This document shows, piece by piece, positions 1 through 10,399 of a DNA stretch of 64,000 nt. The notes below the pieces were generated by a model that saw only the letters and a program-made list of their open reading frames with translations, was not told the DNA's origin and made no database searches. Positions within the stretch are counted from its first letter, which is position 1, and each line of letters begins with the position of its first letter. Position numbers and translations under genes: made by a program. The stretch is taken from positions 24,498 to 88,497 of the forward strand of contig QBMB01000001.1 in assembly GCA_003241965.1 (NCBI GenBank), read 5' to 3'. This DNA is from Burkholderiales bacterium. GTDB lineage: Bacteria; Pseudomonadota; Gammaproteobacteria; Burkholderiales; Burkholderiaceae_C.

Positions 1-759
1 CAGATCGAGAAAACCGATCCGAACGCGCGCCGCCAGCTCGCCGCCAGGGTCATGCGCATCGACTTTCTGGCCAGCGACGTGGCGCGCCTCAAGCTGCGTT
101 TTCCGGCGGGCGAGAAGGTGAAGTTCAAGGCCGGCCAGTACCTGCAGGTGCTGCTGCCCGACGGCCAGCGCCGCAGCTTCTCCATGGCCAACCCGCCGCA
201 CCAGAACGATGGCGCCGAGCTGCATATCCGCATGCTGGAAGGCGGCGCGTTCTCGCATTGGCTCGCGCACGACCTCAAGGTGGGTGACCACCTCCGGGTC
301 GAACTGCCGCATGGCGACTTTCACCTGCGCGAGGGCAGCACCGCGCCCATCGTGATGCTCGCCAGCGGCACCGGCTTCGCACCCATCAAGTCGATGGTCG
401 AGGACGGCCTGCGCCGGGGCCAGGCACGCGAGATCGCACTCTACTGGGGCGCGCGCACCGAGAAGGACCTGTACCTGCTCGACCTGGCGCGCGGCTGGGG
501 AGAGCAGGCCGGCCTGCGCTTCGTGCCCGTGCTCTCCGAACCCGAGGCCGGCTGGAGCGGTCGCACCGGCTTCGTGCACCAGGCCGTGCTGCAAGACCAC
601 GACAGTCTTGCCGGCCACCAGGTCTACGCCTGCGGCGCGCCTGCCATGGTGAGCGCGGCGCGCAGCGATTTCGTCGAAACCCGCGGCCTGCCGCCCGATG
701 CGTTCTTCTGCGACGCGTTCGTGGTGGCCCAGCCCCGCACCTCCGCGCTGACCGACTGA
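1..759 (+). CDS. NAD(P)H-dependent flavin/ferredoxin reductase (FNR-type, CDP-6-deoxyglucoseen reductase-like), 5' truncated by window edge
   Basis: Frame is open from base 1 (QIEKTDPNARRQLAARV-MRIDFL...), so the ATG at 52 is probably internal; RRSFSMANPP FAD motif, LASGTGFAPIKSM and YACGAPAM NAD-binding motifs. Confidence 0.8.
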   Translation, partial: QIEKTDPNARRQLAARVMRIDFLASDVARLKLRFPAGEKVKFKAGQYLQVLLPDGQRRSFSMANPPHQNDGAELHIRMLEGGAFSHWLAHDLKVGDHLRVELPHGDFHLREGSTAPIVMLASGTGFAPIKSMVEDGLRRGQAREIALYWGARTEKDLYLLDLARGWGEQAGLRFVPVLSEPEAGWSGRTGFVHQAVLQDHDSLAGHQVYACGAPAMVSAARSDFVETRGLPPDAFFCDAFVVAQPRTSALTD

Positions 760-784
760 AGCACACCCGAAGAAGAGCCATTCC

Positions 785-2005
785 ATGACCCATCCCAACC
801 CCTACGACAACGTTCCCACCAGCGACTTCGACCCGTACGCCACCGAGGTGCTGGCCAACCCCTATCCCCACTACGAGCAGCTGCGCGAACTCGGCCCCTG
901 GGCCTGGCTGGAGCGCTACGGCGTGCTTGCGGTCGCACGCCACGACGAAGTGCAGCGCATCCTGTCTCAGCCCGACATCTTCTGTTCCAGCGCGGGCGTG
1001 GGCCTTGCCAACTTCCACACCGAGACGCCCTGGCGCAAGCCCAGCATCATTCTCGAAGCAGACCCGCCCCACCACAGCCGCACCCGCAAGGTGGTGGCGC
1101 GCGTGCTCTCGCCCGCATCGATCGGACGCCTGCGCGCCACTTTCGAGGACGTGGCCGCGCGCATGGTCGACGAGCTCGTGGAACGCGGCTCGTTCGACGC
1201 CGCCAAAGAACTGTGCGAGGCCTTTCCCATCAAGGCCTTCGGCGACGCGGTGGGCCTGCCCGCCGAGGGGCGCGAGCACCTGCTGCCCTACGGTGACATG
1301 GTGTTCAATGGCTTCGGCCCGATCAACGAGCGTTTCCAAGACCGAATGAACAGCTCGGGCGAAGCGGTGAACTGGATCGCCAAGGTCTGCCAGCGCGACG
1401 CGCTCACGCCCGACGGCCTGGGCGCCCAGCTGTTCGCCGCCGCCGACGCGGGCGAGATAGGCCACGACGAGGCCGGCATGCTGGTTCGCACCCTGCTCTC
1501 CGCCGGGCTGGACACCACCGTGTTCACCCTGTGCAACGCCTTCACCAGCTTCGCGCGCAACCCCGGTCAATGGGCCCTGCTGCGCGACGACCCCTCGCTG
1601 GCGCGCCAGGCACTCGAAGAGGTACTGCGCTACGACAGCACCTTCCACTCTTTCTACCGCACCAGCACCCAGGACGTGGAACTCGGCGGCATCACCGTGA
1701 AGCAGGGCCAGAAGATCGTGGTGTTCATCGCCTCGGCCAACCGCGACCCGCGCCGCTGGCCCGAAGCCGACCGCTTCGACATCACCCGCCGCGCCACCGG
1801 CCACATGGCCTTCGGCACGGGCATTCATGGCTGCGCCGGCCAGATGATGGCGCGCCTCGAAGGCGAGATCGTGCTCACCGCACTGGCCCGCCGCGTGGCC
1901 TCGATCCGCCTCGACGGCGAACCGGTCCAGCACTTCAACAACACGGTGCGCGGGCTCAAGAGCATGCCCGTGACGGTCGAGCCGCTGCTGGCCGCCGTGC
2001 ACTGA
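785..2005 (+). CDS. Cytochrome P450, CYP199-like (para-substituted benzoate oxidation/O-demethylation type)
   Basis: I-helix AGLDTT, ExxR (EEVLRY), heme-Cys region HMAFGTGIHGCAGQMMARLE; FCSSAGVGL, ILEADPPHHSRTRKVV and GREHLLPY resemble CYP199A proteins from memory. Confidence 0.85.
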   Translation: MTHPNPYDNVPTSDFDPYATEVLANPYPHYEQLRELGPWAWLERYGVLAVARHDEVQRILSQPDIFCSSAGVGLANFHTETPWRKPSIILEADPPHHSRTRKVVARVLSPASIGRLRATFEDVAARMVDELVERGSFDAAKELCEAFPIKAFGDAVGLPAEGREHLLPYGDMVFNGFGPINERFQDRMNSSGEAVNWIAKVCQRDALTPDGLGAQLFAAADAGEIGHDEAGMLVRTLLSAGLDTTVFTLCNAFTSFARNPGQWALLRDDPSLARQALEEVLRYDSTFHSFYRTSTQDVELGGITVKQGQKIVVFIASANRDPRRWPEADRFDITRRATGHMAFGTGIHGCAGQMMARLEGEIVLTALARRVASIRLDGEPVQHFNNTVRGLKSMPVTVEPLLAAVH

Positions 2006-2043
2006 CATCCCGCCCCATTCGAACTAGAAGAGAGAAACCCACG

Positions 2044-2367
2044 ATGCCCCAGATCGTCTACGTACAACCCGACGGCTCCCGAGAAGCCGTGCCCGCCAGT
2101 CCCGGCGCTACCGTCATGATGACCGCTGTCGGCCACGGCATTCCCGGCATCGTCGCCGAGTGCGGCGGCTCCGCCATGTGCGCCACCTGCCACGTGTACG
2201 TGGACCCGGCCTCGATCGGCTTCCTGCCGCCCATCAGCGACGTCGAGGACGAAATGCTGGCCAGCGCCGCGGGCGAGCGCCGCGAACACAGCCGCTTGGG
2301 CTGCCAGCTCGCGCTGGCGCCCGGCGTGGACCAGCTGATCGTGCACATCCCGGAGCGGCAGGTCTGA
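2044..2367 (+). CDS. 2Fe-2S ferredoxin (putidaredoxin type)
   Basis: ATG at 2044 inside ORF 1531-2367; CGGSAMCATCHVYV and RLGCQL cluster motifs; directly follows the P450. Confidence 0.9.
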   Translation: MPQIVYVQPDGSREAVPASPGATVMMTAVGHGIPGIVAECGGSAMCATCHVYVDPASIGFLPPISDVEDEMLASAAGERREHSRLGCQLALAPGVDQLIVHIPERQV

Positions 2368-3542
2368 TGGCCCACGGCACCGTCATCGTCGGCACCGGGC
2401 AGGGCGGCTTCCAGCTCGCGGCCTCGCTGCGCGATTCGGGTTATGCCGATCCCATCACCCTGGTCGGCGACGAGCCCGGCCTGCCTTACCAGCGCCCCCC
2501 GCTGTCCAAGGCCTTCCTTCAAGGCAAGGTGGACGACACCGGCCTGCTGCTGCGCCCGCCCCCGTTCTACCAGCGCATCGATGCCCGCGTGCTCGGCGGC
2601 ACGCGCGTGGCGCGCATCGACCGCGCGGCGCGTGGCGTGCACCTCTCCAGCGGCCAGACCCTGCCCTACGACCACCTGGTGCTGGCCACCGGCGCGACCG
2701 CGCGCACCCTGTGCGTGCCCGGAGCGGGGTTGTCCGGCGTGCACGTGCTGCGCGGTCTGGAGGACGCGCGGCGCATCCGAGAGCAACTGGCCCGCGCGCG
2801 CTCGGTGGCCGTGGTCGGCGCCGGCTTCATTGGCTTGGAACTCGCGGCCGTGGCGCGCGGCCAGGGCCTGCCGATGCACGTGATCGAGGCCACGGCACGG
2901 CCCCTGCTGCGCGCCCTCTCCGAGCCCATGGCGCGACACCTGCAAGCCTTCCACGAAGCCCAGGGCACGCAATTCCACCTGAACACGCAGCTCGACGCCA
3001 TCGAAGGCGAGGACGGCCGCGCCACCGGCCTGCGCCTGCACGGCGGTGGCCGCATCGTCGCCGACCTCATCGTGATCGCGGTAGGCGTCACGCCCAACGA
3101 CCAGCTGGCGCGCGACGCCGGGCTGGCGGTGGGCAATGGCATCGAGGTCGACGAGCTGCTGCTCACCAGCGACGCCGCCATCTCCGCGCTCGGCGACTGC
3201 GCGAACTTTCCGTTCGCGGCCGATGGCGGCTCCCGCGTGCGCATCGAGTCGGTACAGAACGCCGTTGACCAGGCGCGCTGCATCGCCGCGCGCCTGTGCG
3301 GTCAACCCCTGCCGTACGCCAAGGTGCCCTGGTTCTGGAGCGAGCAAGGCCCTTGCCGGCTGCAGATGGCCGGCCTGGCCGCGCCGGGCGACCGCAGCGA
3401 CATCGAGGGCGATCCGGCCAGCGGCCGCTTTTCGGTGCTGCGCTACCGCGGCGATCAACTCAGCGCCGTCGAATCCCTCAACGACCCTGCCGCCCACATG
3501 CGCGCGCGCACGGCCCTCGCGCCGGTGCTAGCACCGACCTGA
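2367..3542 (+). CDS. Ferredoxin--NAD(+) reductase (putidaredoxin-reductase type)
   Basis: ATG at 2367 overlaps the ferredoxin stop (TGATG); GTGQGGFQLA, VVGAGFIGLELAA, ALGDCANF motifs. Confidence 0.9.
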   Translation: MAHGTVIVGTGQGGFQLAASLRDSGYADPITLVGDEPGLPYQRPPLSKAFLQGKVDDTGLLLRPPPFYQRIDARVLGGTRVARIDRAARGVHLSSGQTLPYDHLVLATGATARTLCVPGAGLSGVHVLRGLEDARRIREQLARARSVAVVGAGFIGLELAAVARGQGLPMHVIEATARPLLRALSEPMARHLQAFHEAQGTQFHLNTQLDAIEGEDGRATGLRLHGGGRIVADLIVIAVGVTPNDQLARDAGLAVGNGIEVDELLLTSDAAISALGDCANFPFAADGGSRVRIESVQNAVDQARCIAARLCGQPLPYAKVPWFWSEQGPCRLQMAGLAAPGDRSDIEGDPASGRFSVLRYRGDQLSAVESLNDPAAHMRARTALAPVLAPT

Positions 3543-3594
3543 GCTCCCTCAGTCCCATTCGACATCCACACCTTCCCACAGAAAGAGACAACAC

Positions 3595-4350
3595 ATGACA
3601 GCAGCATCCCGGGTCATCGCGGTCACTGGCGGCGCCAGCGGCATCGGTTTCGCCTTCTCCGAAGCCCTCGCGCGCGCGGGCCACCAGGTCGTCATCGCCG
3701 ACCTGCGCGGTGCCGTCGAAGCGGCCGAACGCCTCAGTGCCCAGGGCCTGAAGGCCATCGGCACGCAGACCGATGTGGTCAAGCCCGCCGACGTGGCGGG
3801 CATGGTCGAACAGGCCGTGAAGGCGTTCGGCCGGCTCGACGTGCTGGTGAACAACGCCGGCCTGTTCACCACGCTCACGCTCAAACCGTTCGACCAGATC
3901 AGCGACGCCGAGTGGATGCGGGTGATGGAGGTCAACACCCTGGGGCCTTTCGTGTGCGCCAAAGCGGTCGTGCCCGAAATGCGCAAGAACGGGTTCGGCC
4001 GCATCGTGAACATCGCGTCCACCACGCCGATCAAGGGCACGCCCAACATGCTGCACTACGTGGCCAGCAAGGGCGCGGTGATCGCGTTCACGCGCTCGCT
4101 AGCCCGCGAACTCGGCAAGGACGACATCACCGTCAACGCCATTGCCCCGGGCTTCACGCTGAGCGACGGTGTGCTCGACAACGACCTGCACAGCAAGATG
4201 GGCGACGTGGTGCGCAAGACCAGCCGCTCGCTGCAGCGCGACCAGGTGCCTGAAGACCTGGTGGGCGCCCTGCTCTTCCTAGCCAGCGACGGCGCGGGCT
4301 TCATCACCGGCCAGACCATCGCCGTCGACGGTGGCTCGGTATTCATCTGA
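3595..4350 (+). CDS. SDR family oxidoreductase
   Basis: TGGASGIG, NNAG, YVASK, IAPG motifs. Confidence 0.9.
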   Translation: MTAASRVIAVTGGASGIGFAFSEALARAGHQVVIADLRGAVEAAERLSAQGLKAIGTQTDVVKPADVAGMVEQAVKAFGRLDVLVNNAGLFTTLTLKPFDQISDAEWMRVMEVNTLGPFVCAKAVVPEMRKNGFGRIVNIASTTPIKGTPNMLHYVASKGAVIAFTRSLARELGKDDITVNAIAPGFTLSDGVLDNDLHSKMGDVVRKTSRSLQRDQVPEDLVGALLFLASDGAGFITGQTIAVDGGSVFI

Positions 4351-4364
4351 TCGGTTGACTCACC

Positions 4365-5813
4365 ATGACCGACACCGCATACGGCAAGCCTTTCCTCTAC
4401 ATCGATGGCGAATTCATCGAAGGCGGCGACCGCCAACACCAGGACATCATCAACCCCGCCAACGGCGAGGTGATCGGCTCGTTGCCGCACGCGCGCCGCG
4501 ACGACCTTGACCGCGCACTGAACGCGGCGCAACGCGCCTTCGAGAGCTGGCGCAAGAGTTCGCCGCTCGAGCGCTCGAAGGTGCTGCGCCGCGTGGCCGA
4601 GCTCACGCGCGAACGCGCACCGCAGGTCGCCCGCCAGATCACTCTCGACCAGGGCAAGCCGCTGAGCGAGGCGCTGCTGGAGGTGACCACCTGTGCCGAA
4701 CACGCAGAGTGGCACGCCGAAGAATGCCGCCGCATCTATGGCCGCGTGATCCCCGCACGCCTGCCCCACGTGCGCCAGCTGGTGCTGCGCGAGCCCGTGG
4801 GCGTGTGCGTGGCCTTCACGCCCTGGAACTTTCCGTTTAACCAGGCCATCCGCAAGATGGTGGCGGCGATCGGCGCGGGTTGCACGCTTGTGCTGAAGGG
4901 GCCAGAGGATTCGCCGGGCGCGGTGATCGCGCTCGCGCGCATGTTCCACGACGCGGGTCTGCCCCCGGGCGTGCTCAACGTGGTGTGGGGTGTGCCGGCC
5001 GAGGTGTCGGACCACCTGATCCGCTCGCCGATCTCGCGCAAGGTATCGTTCACCGGCTCGGTGCCGGTGGGCAAGCAGCTGGCGTCGCTCGCCGGCCTGC
5101 ACATGAAGCGCATCAGCATGGAGCTGGGCGGGCACTCGCCGGTGGTGGTGTTCGACGACGCCGACGTGGACGACGCGGCCCATCTGCTGGCGCGTTTCAA
5201 GGCGCGCAACGCGGGGCAGCTGTGCATTGCACCCAGCCGCTTCTTCGTGCAGGAGAAGGTGTACGACCGCTTTCTCGACACCTTCACGAAAGCCTACGGT
5301 GGCTTGAAGGTGGGCGACGGCATGGACAAGGACACGCAGATGGGCCCCCTGGCGCACCTGCGCAGGGTCGATGCCATGGAAGGCTTGGTGGCCGATGCGC
5401 TGGAGCGTGGCGCGAAGCTGGCCAGCGGCGGCACGCGGCTCGCTGGCCCTGGCTACTTCTACCCGCCCACCATCCTCACCGACATTCCCGACGACGCGCG
5501 CCTGATGGTCGAAGAACCCTTCGGTCCGGTCGCGCCGATCACGCGCTTCAAGGACACCGACGAGGTATTGAAGCGCGCCAACGCCCTGCCCTTCGGCCTC
5601 ACCGGTTTCGTTTTCACCGGCTCCATCAAGACCTCGGAGCGCATGGTCAACGGCCTCGAGGTGGGCATGGTCAACGTGAACCATTTCGGCATCACGCTGG
5701 CCGAGACGCCGTTCGGTGGCGTGAAGGACAGCGGCATCGGCAGCGAAGGCGGCAGCGAAACCTTCGACGGCTACCTCGTCACTAAATTCGTTTCGCAGGC
5801 AAGCCCTGCTTGA
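4365..5813 (+). CDS. NAD-dependent aldehyde dehydrogenase (succinate-semialdehyde dehydrogenase-like)
   Basis: FTPWNFPFNQ, MELGGHSPVVV, GQLCIAPSR, EEPFGPVAP motifs. Confidence 0.9.
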   Translation: MTDTAYGKPFLYIDGEFIEGGDRQHQDIINPANGEVIGSLPHARRDDLDRALNAAQRAFESWRKSSPLERSKVLRRVAELTRERAPQVARQITLDQGKPLSEALLEVTTCAEHAEWHAEECRRIYGRVIPARLPHVRQLVLREPVGVCVAFTPWNFPFNQAIRKMVAAIGAGCTLVLKGPEDSPGAVIALARMFHDAGLPPGVLNVVWGVPAEVSDHLIRSPISRKVSFTGSVPVGKQLASLAGLHMKRISMELGGHSPVVVFDDADVDDAAHLLARFKARNAGQLCIAPSRFFVQEKVYDRFLDTFTKAYGGLKVGDGMDKDTQMGPLAHLRRVDAMEGLVADALERGAKLASGGTRLAGPGYFYPPTILTDIPDDARLMVEEPFGPVAPITRFKDTDEVLKRANALPFGLTGFVFTGSIKTSERMVNGLEVGMVNVNHFGITLAETPFGGVKDSGIGSEGGSETFDGYLVTKFVSQASPA

Positions 5814-5888
5814 TCACCAGTACTACAAGAAGCCAGCACCGCCCAGGGGGCCGGACCCGCCTTTCCCTTCAATCCAGGAGACAACCTC

Positions 5889-6941
5889 ATGATGCAACGC
5901 AGAACCCTCATCAAATCGGCGGCGGCAGCCGCTTCCCTTGGAGCCCCCACCCTTGGCGTCTTCGCCCAGCAAGTGGTAACCCTGAAGTTCCATACCTTCA
6001 TGGCGCCGACCTCGAATGTCTATCTCAATGCACACAAGGCATGGATGTCGAAAGTGGAGAACGACTCGGGCGGACGTATCCGCTTCGAGGGCTTTCCTGC
6101 CATGCAGCTGGGGGGCTCACCAAGTCAACTTTTCGACCAGGCACGGGATGGTGTTGTCGATATCGTATGGACTTTGGCTGGACTTACCCCCGGTCGATTC
6201 CCTCGGACCGAAGTGTTCGAACTGCCGTTCATGACCATGGACGGCATCGGAGCGTCGCGTGCCGCCTGGGAGTACCTCGAAACCCACGCCAGCGATGAGT
6301 TCAAGGACGTCCAACCACTCGCTTTTCATACCCATGGTCCAGGAGTGCTGCACTCGAAAAGCAAGGCCATCAACAGCGCTTCCGACCTGCGCGGCCTGAA
6401 GATGCGAGGGCCGACCCGCCAAGCGACTAAGTTGCTCGCAGCAGCAGGAGCATCCGCGGTAGGCATGCCGCTGCCACAGATTCCAGACGCGCTGTCCAAA
6501 GGCGTCATTGACGGCGCAGCCTTGCCCTGGGAAGTGATTCCTTCGGTCAAGGTGCATGAGCTTGTTCAGCACCACAGCGAGTTCGCGCCCGGCAAGCCAG
6601 CTCTTTACAACACGGCGTTTGTGATGGTGATGAACAAAAGAAAATATACATCGTTGCCTCCGGATATCAAAAAGGTGATCGACGACAACTCGGGCCTGGA
6701 AACCTCGGCTTGGTTCGGCAAGGTGCAACAAGATCATGACCCCATCAGCCGCAAGATGGCGACCGATCGAGGCAACAAGGTACACGTGTTCAGCGAATCG
6801 GAAACCAGCGAGTTTGTCAAACTGACTGGCACCATCGCCAGCGAATGGGTCCAGGAGATGGACAAGCGCGGGCAGGACGGTGCCAAGCTCTTGGCTGGCG
6901 CAAAGGCGCTCATTGCCAAACATAAACCAAAGGCTGCATGA
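5889..6941 (+). CDS. TRAP transporter DctP-type substrate-binding protein
   Basis: Signal-like N-terminus [70 protein letters not shown]. Confidence 0.87.
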   Translation: MMQRRTLIKSAAAAASLGAPTLGVFAQQVVTLKFHTFMAPTSNVYLNAHKAWMSKVENDSGGRIRFEGFPAMQLGGSPSQLFDQARDGVVDIVWTLAGLTPGRFPRTEVFELPFMTMDGIGASRAAWEYLETHASDEFKDVQPLAFHTHGPGVLHSKSKAINSASDLRGLKMRGPTRQATKLLAAAGASAVGMPLPQIPDALSKGVIDGAALPWEVIPSVKVHELVQHHSEFAPGKPALYNTAFVMVMNKRKYTSLPPDIKKVIDDNSGLETSAWFGKVQQDHDPISRKMATDRGNKVHVFSESETSEFVKLTGTIASEWVQEMDKRGQDGAKLLAGAKALIAKHKPKAA

Positions 6942-7888
6942 GCGGCCTTGCGCGCCTGGCCATCTCGATCGGCGATCCGAACGGCATCGGACCGGAGATC
7001 ACGCTAAAGGCACTTGCCACTCTGACAGAGTCTGAGCGCGACCGTATTACGCTGTTCGGCCCGAATTCGGTGCTGCGCCGCTGCGCCGAGCAATTGAACC
7101 TTAGCGGGATGCTAGATGGTGTTCGTTGCAACGAGGTAGGCGCCCTCGATCCGGCTGCAGCTGTACCTGGTCGCATCGACGCGGCCGCTGGCGCCTCGTC
7201 GGTGGCCAGCGCCACGGCGGCCATTCAGGCTGCGCAGGCTGGCGAGTTCGACGCCGTGATCGCCTGTCCTCACCACGAGACAGCGATCACGCAGGCAGGT
7301 ATAGCGTTCAGCGGGTACCCCTCTCTTGTGGCGCGTGTGTGCGGCCAATCTGCCGACTCCGTTTTCTTGATGCTGGTGGGGGCGGGCTTACGCATCGTGC
7401 ACGTCACGCTCCACGAGAGCGTTCAAACAGCACTTGATCGTCTGAGCACCGACCTGATCGTGCGCGCCACTCAGGCAGGCATCGTCGCGTGTCAGCGGCT
7501 GGGCGTGGAAACGCCTCGCATCGGCATGTTCGGTATCAATCCACACGCATCCGAAGGTGAGCTTTTCGGACCGGAGGACGCTCGCTTGATGGTGCCTGCG
7601 GTGGCGCAGCTGCGCTCAGCAGGCCACCATGTCAGTGGGCCCACAGGTGCAGACACGCTGTTGGCAAACAGGCAGCACGATCTCTATGTGGCCGTCTTCC
7701 ACGACCAGGGTCACATTCCAATCAAGTTGCTGGCGCCCCACGCCGCAAGTGCCCTCAGCGTGGGAGGCAACGTCGTGCTGTCCAGTGTCGGGCATGGAAG
7801 TGCCATGGACATCGCCGGCAAGGGAATTGCCAGTCCCGAGGCCTTGCTTCGCACGATTTACCTGCTGAACTCCACGCTGAGCGAGTGA
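6938..7888 (+). CDS. PdxA-family dehydrogenase, TphB-like (aromatic cis-dihydrodiol dicarboxylate dehydrogenase or 4-hydroxythreonine-4-phosphate dehydrogenase)
   Basis: [51 protein letters not shown] overlap with the DctP gene. Confidence 0.8.
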   Translation: MSGLARLAISIGDPNGIGPEITLKALATLTESERDRITLFGPNSVLRRCAEQLNLSGMLDGVRCNEVGALDPAAAVPGRIDAAAGASSVASATAAIQAAQAGEFDAVIACPHHETAITQAGIAFSGYPSLVARVCGQSADSVFLMLVGAGLRIVHVTLHESVQTALDRLSTDLIVRATQAGIVACQRLGVETPRIGMFGINPHASEGELFGPEDARLMVPAVAQLRSAGHHVSGPTGADTLLANRQHDLYVAVFHDQGHIPIKLLAPHAASALSVGGNVVLSSVGHGSAMDIAGKGIASPEALLRTIYLLNSTLSE

Positions 7889-7933
7889 CTTCTTAAATTT
7901 GACAGTCTCCTCCTATGGTCAACCCAAACTGCG

Positions 7934-8266
7934 CTAACAAAGTCGTTCGAATTCCGACTGTTCGGGTGCGATCGCGATTCGTGAGGCGGACTGCTTCAGA
8001 CGGTAGCTCTTGCCTTCGAACCCCAGCGTCGAGCAGCGGTGTATCAGTCGATCAAGGATGGTGGTGGCCATGGTGACGTCAGCCAGGTACTTGCTCAGGT
8101 CCTGCACCAAAAGATTTGAGGTGATGACGATGGCGCGGCGCAGGTTGTAGCGCTGGTGAACGATGGCATAGAGGAGTTCGTCGCTGATGTCGGCGATGCG
8201 CCGGGCCAGAGACTGGTCATCTAGCACGAGCAGGTCCGAGGACTCCACACATCCCACGGCCTGCAC
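7934..8266 (-). pseudogene. Truncated IS21-family istB-like ATPase remnant
   Basis: DLLVLDDQSL...YAIVHQRYNLRRAIVITSN...TILDRLIHRCSTLGFEGKSYRLK resembles the IstB C-terminal half; no Walker A and no istA nearby. Confidence 0.7.
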
Positions 8267-8546
8267 GCTGGTGCTTGGCTGTGGCGCACATGAGGACTCG
8301 GTCCTTGCGGTTCTCGTCGTGATCTTGTGGATTTGGCGATAGCGCCGGATGTTTCGTGCCGACCCAGCCTAACAACATCGAAGGTCATTTTGGTAACCGC
8401 TCACGACGCCCCCAGTGTTTACCCTGATTTCGTGGAGTGAACATAACCGTAGAATGAACAACATAATCACCAGACGGACAATCCGGATTGCGAACTGGAT
8501 CAAGTCTCACTTCCTAGGTACTCACGCCTTCTCCTCAATTCACCAA

Positions 8547-9599
8547 ATGATCAACCGCAGAACCATCGTTCAGTTGGCAGTAGGGATGGCCTTGGGCGCT
8601 CCCTCGCTGACAGGCTTTGCTCAGCAGTCGATCACCTTGCGATTTCACACTTTCATGTCTCCCATGTCCAACGTATGGGTCAGCATGAACAAGGTATGGA
8701 TGGAAAAGGTGCAACGGGAATCAGATGGGCGCATCCGGTTTGAGGCGTACCCCGCGATGCAGCTTGATGGCGCGCCTGTGCAGCCATACGACCAGGCACG
8801 GGATGGCGTGGCTGACATCGTTTGGACACTGACCGGCTATTCACCTGGAGGCTTTCCTTGCAGCGAGGTGTTTGTCCTGCCGTTCATGACGACCAACGCC
8901 GAGGCTACTTCCAAGGCTTTCTGGGAGTTCATCAAGACAAAAGCGTCCAACGAACACAAGGAAGTGCATCCCATTGCAGTGCAGGTTCATAGGCCGGGGA
9001 TGCTCCACACCCGCGACCGCCTCTTTGAGGCTCCGTACGACTTGCGCGGCCTGAAAATGCGCGGTCCAACCAGACAAACTACGAAGATGCTGGGATACCT
9101 CGGCGCCAATGCTGTGGGCATGCCGCTGCCCAAGATTCCCGACGCACTGCAAAAGGGGCCTCTCGACGGTTGCGTGATCCCTTGGGATGTCGTTCCCTCC
9201 GTAAAGGTGCACGAATTAACGAAGTTTCACAGTCAGTTCGATCCAGGCAGTGGCGCGCTCTACACCACGACATTCGTGACGGCAACAAACAAACGGAAGT
9301 ACGAGTCCCTGCCGCCAGATGTCCGGAAGGTGCTGGACCCCAACTCGGGCATAACCGCTTCTGCGTCCTTGGGGCGCGCCCACCAATGTGGCGACGACCC
9401 TGCCCGCAAGTTGGTGGAGGCACGCGGCAACGTGACCCATAACTTCGGGCAGGTCGAAGCCCAAGAGTTCAGGCGCGCAGCAAGCCAGGTAGAGGTCGAA
9501 TGGGTCAAGGACATGGAGAGCCGCGGCTTCGATGGTCGCGATCTTTTGTCAACAGCCCGGGCCTTGATCGAAAAGCACACAAAAACTACCAAGACATAA
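8547..9599 (+). CDS. TRAP transporter DctP-type substrate-binding protein, paralog of 5889-6941
   Basis: ATG at 8547 (MINRRTIVQLAVGMALGAPSLTGFAQ) within ORF 8415-9599; [36 protein letters not shown]. Confidence 0.85.
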   Translation: MINRRTIVQLAVGMALGAPSLTGFAQQSITLRFHTFMSPMSNVWVSMNKVWMEKVQRESDGRIRFEAYPAMQLDGAPVQPYDQARDGVADIVWTLTGYSPGGFPCSEVFVLPFMTTNAEATSKAFWEFIKTKASNEHKEVHPIAVQVHRPGMLHTRDRLFEAPYDLRGLKMRGPTRQTTKMLGYLGANAVGMPLPKIPDALQKGPLDGCVIPWDVVPSVKVHELTKFHSQFDPGSGALYTTTFVTATNKRKYESLPPDVRKVLDPNSGITASASLGRAHQCGDDPARKLVEARGNVTHNFGQVEAQEFRRAASQVEVEWVKDMESRGFDGRDLLSTARALIEKHTKTTKT

Positions 9600-9608
9600 A
9601 GACACTCC

Positions 9609-10391
9609 ATGAATCAACTGCCCAAAGAAAACACCCCACGGCTGGCCAACCGGGTTGCGATCGTGACCGGCGCGGCGCAAGGTATCGGAGAGACATACGC
9701 TCGTGCATTGGCTCAAGAAGGTGCCTCCGTGGTCTGTGCCGATGTGCTGGACGCCACCGGGGTGGTCAACCAGATCATTGAGAAGGGTGGCCGGGCGGTG
9801 TTTGTCCACACAGACGTGACGTCCCGCGAATCGGTGGAGAAGATGGTTGGGTCCGCACTTCAGGCGTTCGGCCGCATTGACGTGCTGGTCAACAACGCCG
9901 CAATTTTCGGCAACCTTGCCCTCAAGCCGTTCGAGCAGATCGAGTCGACCGAGTGGGACAAGGTGATGTCCGTCAACGTGCGCGGCTCCTTCGAGTGCGC
10001 CAGAGCGGTCAGCCCCGTGATGCGTCAGCAGCGCTACGGCAAGATCATCAACATCGCCTCCGGCACGGTTTTCAAGGGCACGCCGCTCTTCCTGCACTAC
10101 GTCACCTCCAAGGGCGCCGTGGTGGCGATGGCGCGCTGTCTGGCGCGTGAATTGGGTAACGACAATATCTGCGTCAATACACTGGCGCCGGGCCTGACCC
10201 TGAGCGCCAATGTCAGCGCAAATCCCGACTGGCAAGGCTCAATCGCTTCAGGCATCGTTTCGTCCCGCTGCATCAAGCGTGATCAGGTACCCGACGACCT
10301 GACCGGCACCTTGATCTACCTCGCCAGCGCCGACAGTGACTTTGTCACCGGTCAGGTGATTGTGGTTGATGGCGGATCGGTCACACATTGA
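9609..10391 (+). CDS. SDR family oxidoreductase, paralog of 3595-4350
   Basis: TGAAQGIGE, NNAAIF, YVTSKGAVVAMARCLARELG; TGQVIVVDGG. Confidence 0.9.
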   Translation: MNQLPKENTPRLANRVAIVTGAAQGIGETYARALAQEGASVVCADVLDATGVVNQIIEKGGRAVFVHTDVTSRESVEKMVGSALQAFGRIDVLVNNAAIFGNLALKPFEQIESTEWDKVMSVNVRGSFECARAVSPVMRQQRYGKIINIASGTVFKGTPLFLHYVTSKGAVVAMARCLARELGNDNICVNTLAPGLTLSANVSANPDWQGSIASGIVSSRCIKRDQVPDDLTGTLIYLASADSDFVTGQVIVVDGGSVTH

Positions 10392-10399
10392 GCACTCCT

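Noticed and set aside
386-2008. Long minus-strand ORF (540 aa) opposite the P450, and many similar long antisense ORFs throughout
   Set aside because: Low-complexity Arg/Ala/Gly/His-rich translations, mirror images of well-supported genes; typical shadow ORFs of GC-rich codon usage
7934-8400. An intact IS21 element between the two DctP genes
   Set aside because: Only a C-terminal istB-like fragment without Walker A is visible; istA and terminal repeats not identified
5889-9599. The DctP proteins as part of a complete TRAP transporter in the window
   Set aside because: No DctQ/DctM-like multi-TM ORFs are present; the only multi-TM genes are livH and livM
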